DNA of 62,551 bases from positions 1 through 62,551 of the forward strand of contig NZ_FNHY01000013.1 of assembly GCF_900103605.1 (NCBI RefSeq), given 5' to 3'. The notes beneath the pieces were generated by a model. It was not told where the DNA came from. It worked only from the letters and a program-made list of their open reading frames with translations, and did not search any database. The position numbers and the translations under genes are program-made. The stretch's first letter is position 1. Each line of letters begins with the position of its first letter. The DNA is from Psychrobacillus sp. OK028 (GTDB taxonomy: Bacteria > Bacillota > Bacilli > Bacillales_A > Planococcaceae). Positions 62,138-62,551 of the stretch are shown here, in pieces.

Positions 62138-62482
62138 TCAATGCTCGTGGTCCTCTACTTGTTCCTTCATGATGCTTAAGATTGTGAAGCTTTCAACGGT
62201 GGAATCCTGCTGACACCCTTCCAATGTATAGGTGAACAATTGCTGTCCCTCCTCTGATATCAGCTCCGAACAGGTCATGTTCACTTTGGCGGGGCTGTCT
62301 CCCCGATTCTTATTTTTTGAAAGATCAATTTCCAAATCGAATACAAATCCGTCGAAAGATAAATTGTACAATGTTGGATTTCCTTCCGGTGTATAATTAG
62401 CAATCCGCACGTAAGCCGCTTCTTTCGCTTGAATGTTGTCCAAGAATCGTTCAAAGTGGTCTTCTGTAAAGAAAGTAGACAT
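62138..62482 (-). CDS. Unrecognised soluble protein
   Basis: A 114-residue acidic protein (MSTFFTEDHFERFLDNIQAK at the start) with two Cys (NMTCSELIS, LEGCQQDS) and an acidic His-containing tail QVEDHEH. No signal or membrane segment; no family recognised. The ATG has no good ribosome binding site in view, so the start or the gene itself is less certain. Codon use is richer in GC than the repeat-delimited genes to its left. Confidence 0.5.
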   Translation of the reverse strand: MSTFFTEDHFERFLDNIQAKEAAYVRIANYTPEGNPTLYNLSFDGFVFDLEIDLSKNKNRGDSPAKVNMTCSELISEEGQQLFTYTLEGCQQDSTVESFTILSIMKEQVEDHEH

Positions 62483-62551
62483 ATTAATTCACGATGTTTT
62501 TTCTTTTACTACCGCGCTAACGCTTGCTGGGATAGTGAAAACAGGATAGGT

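Overview
The window is AT-rich chromosomal DNA of a spore-forming member of the Bacillales. CotE, a LexA/YneA SOS locus with Gram-positive SOS boxes, GlnR/GlnA with GlnR boxes, YqkE, YneF, YnzC and a reductase-less bacterial nitric oxide synthase all point there. The gene content fits the Psychrobacillus/Lysinibacillus/Sporosarcina neighbourhood best, but genus cannot be proven from the sequence alone.

Layout, 0.7-40 kb (conserved backbone, mostly minus strand): pdp-deoB-xerD-fur-(SpoIIM-position membrane protein)-nudF, then yqkF, yqkE, a thiolase, an HMG-CoA lyase and a YqkD-type hydrolase. These are followed by yneF, tkt, ynzC, yneB and yneA facing lexA, and two tandem paralogous small genes. 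Next come an acyl-CoA synthetase with a class III CoA-transferase, glnRA, ynbB, a rhodanese, and a tightly packed run mutS-mutL-glpK-glpD-lipase-miaA-hfq. The segment ends with cotE, a nucleotidyltransferase, an ABC exporter, an MFS carrier, nos and a secreted Excalibur protein. Regulatory sites that can be read directly include SOS boxes inside the yneA and lexA promoters and a GlnR box filling the -35/-10 spacer of glnR.

40.19-50.10 kb is a 9.9-kb integrative island in a tRNA-Val(GAC) gene. It has a 48-bp direct repeat (attL/attR), a tyrosine integrase next to the tRNA, candidate arm-type sites at both ends, and a replication-initiator-like winged-helix protein. Its cargo is an ECF sigma/anti-sigma pair, three small membrane or secreted proteins and an OLD-family ATPase-TOPRIM nuclease. 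The sigma and small-protein cargo is bounded by a 27-bp inverted repeat with one mismatch.

50.1-53.3 kb holds a GNAT acetyltransferase divergent from a cysteine-pair MarR regulator, a cysteine-rich FAD oxidoreductase and a small protein. This looks like a metalloid-responsive cluster, and two matching palindromic operators are visible. 53.7-62.5 kb is accessory DNA: two more ECF sigma modules (one whose partner is a degenerate LCP protein), small membrane proteins, a small acidic lipoprotein, an MBL-fold hydrolase and a tyrosine-recombinase remnant.

The most unusual signal is a dispersed two-box repeat found in both accessory blocks (43.5-47.2 and 55.5-61.9 kb). All copies that I could orient lie in the same direction, and they delimit almost every small gene or operon, often within 10-35 bp of its stop codon. 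Complete copies can fold into an outer stem, an unpaired internal loop and an inner stem, which resembles a gene-cassette recombination site. No IntI-type integrase is in the window, so this remains a hypothesis.
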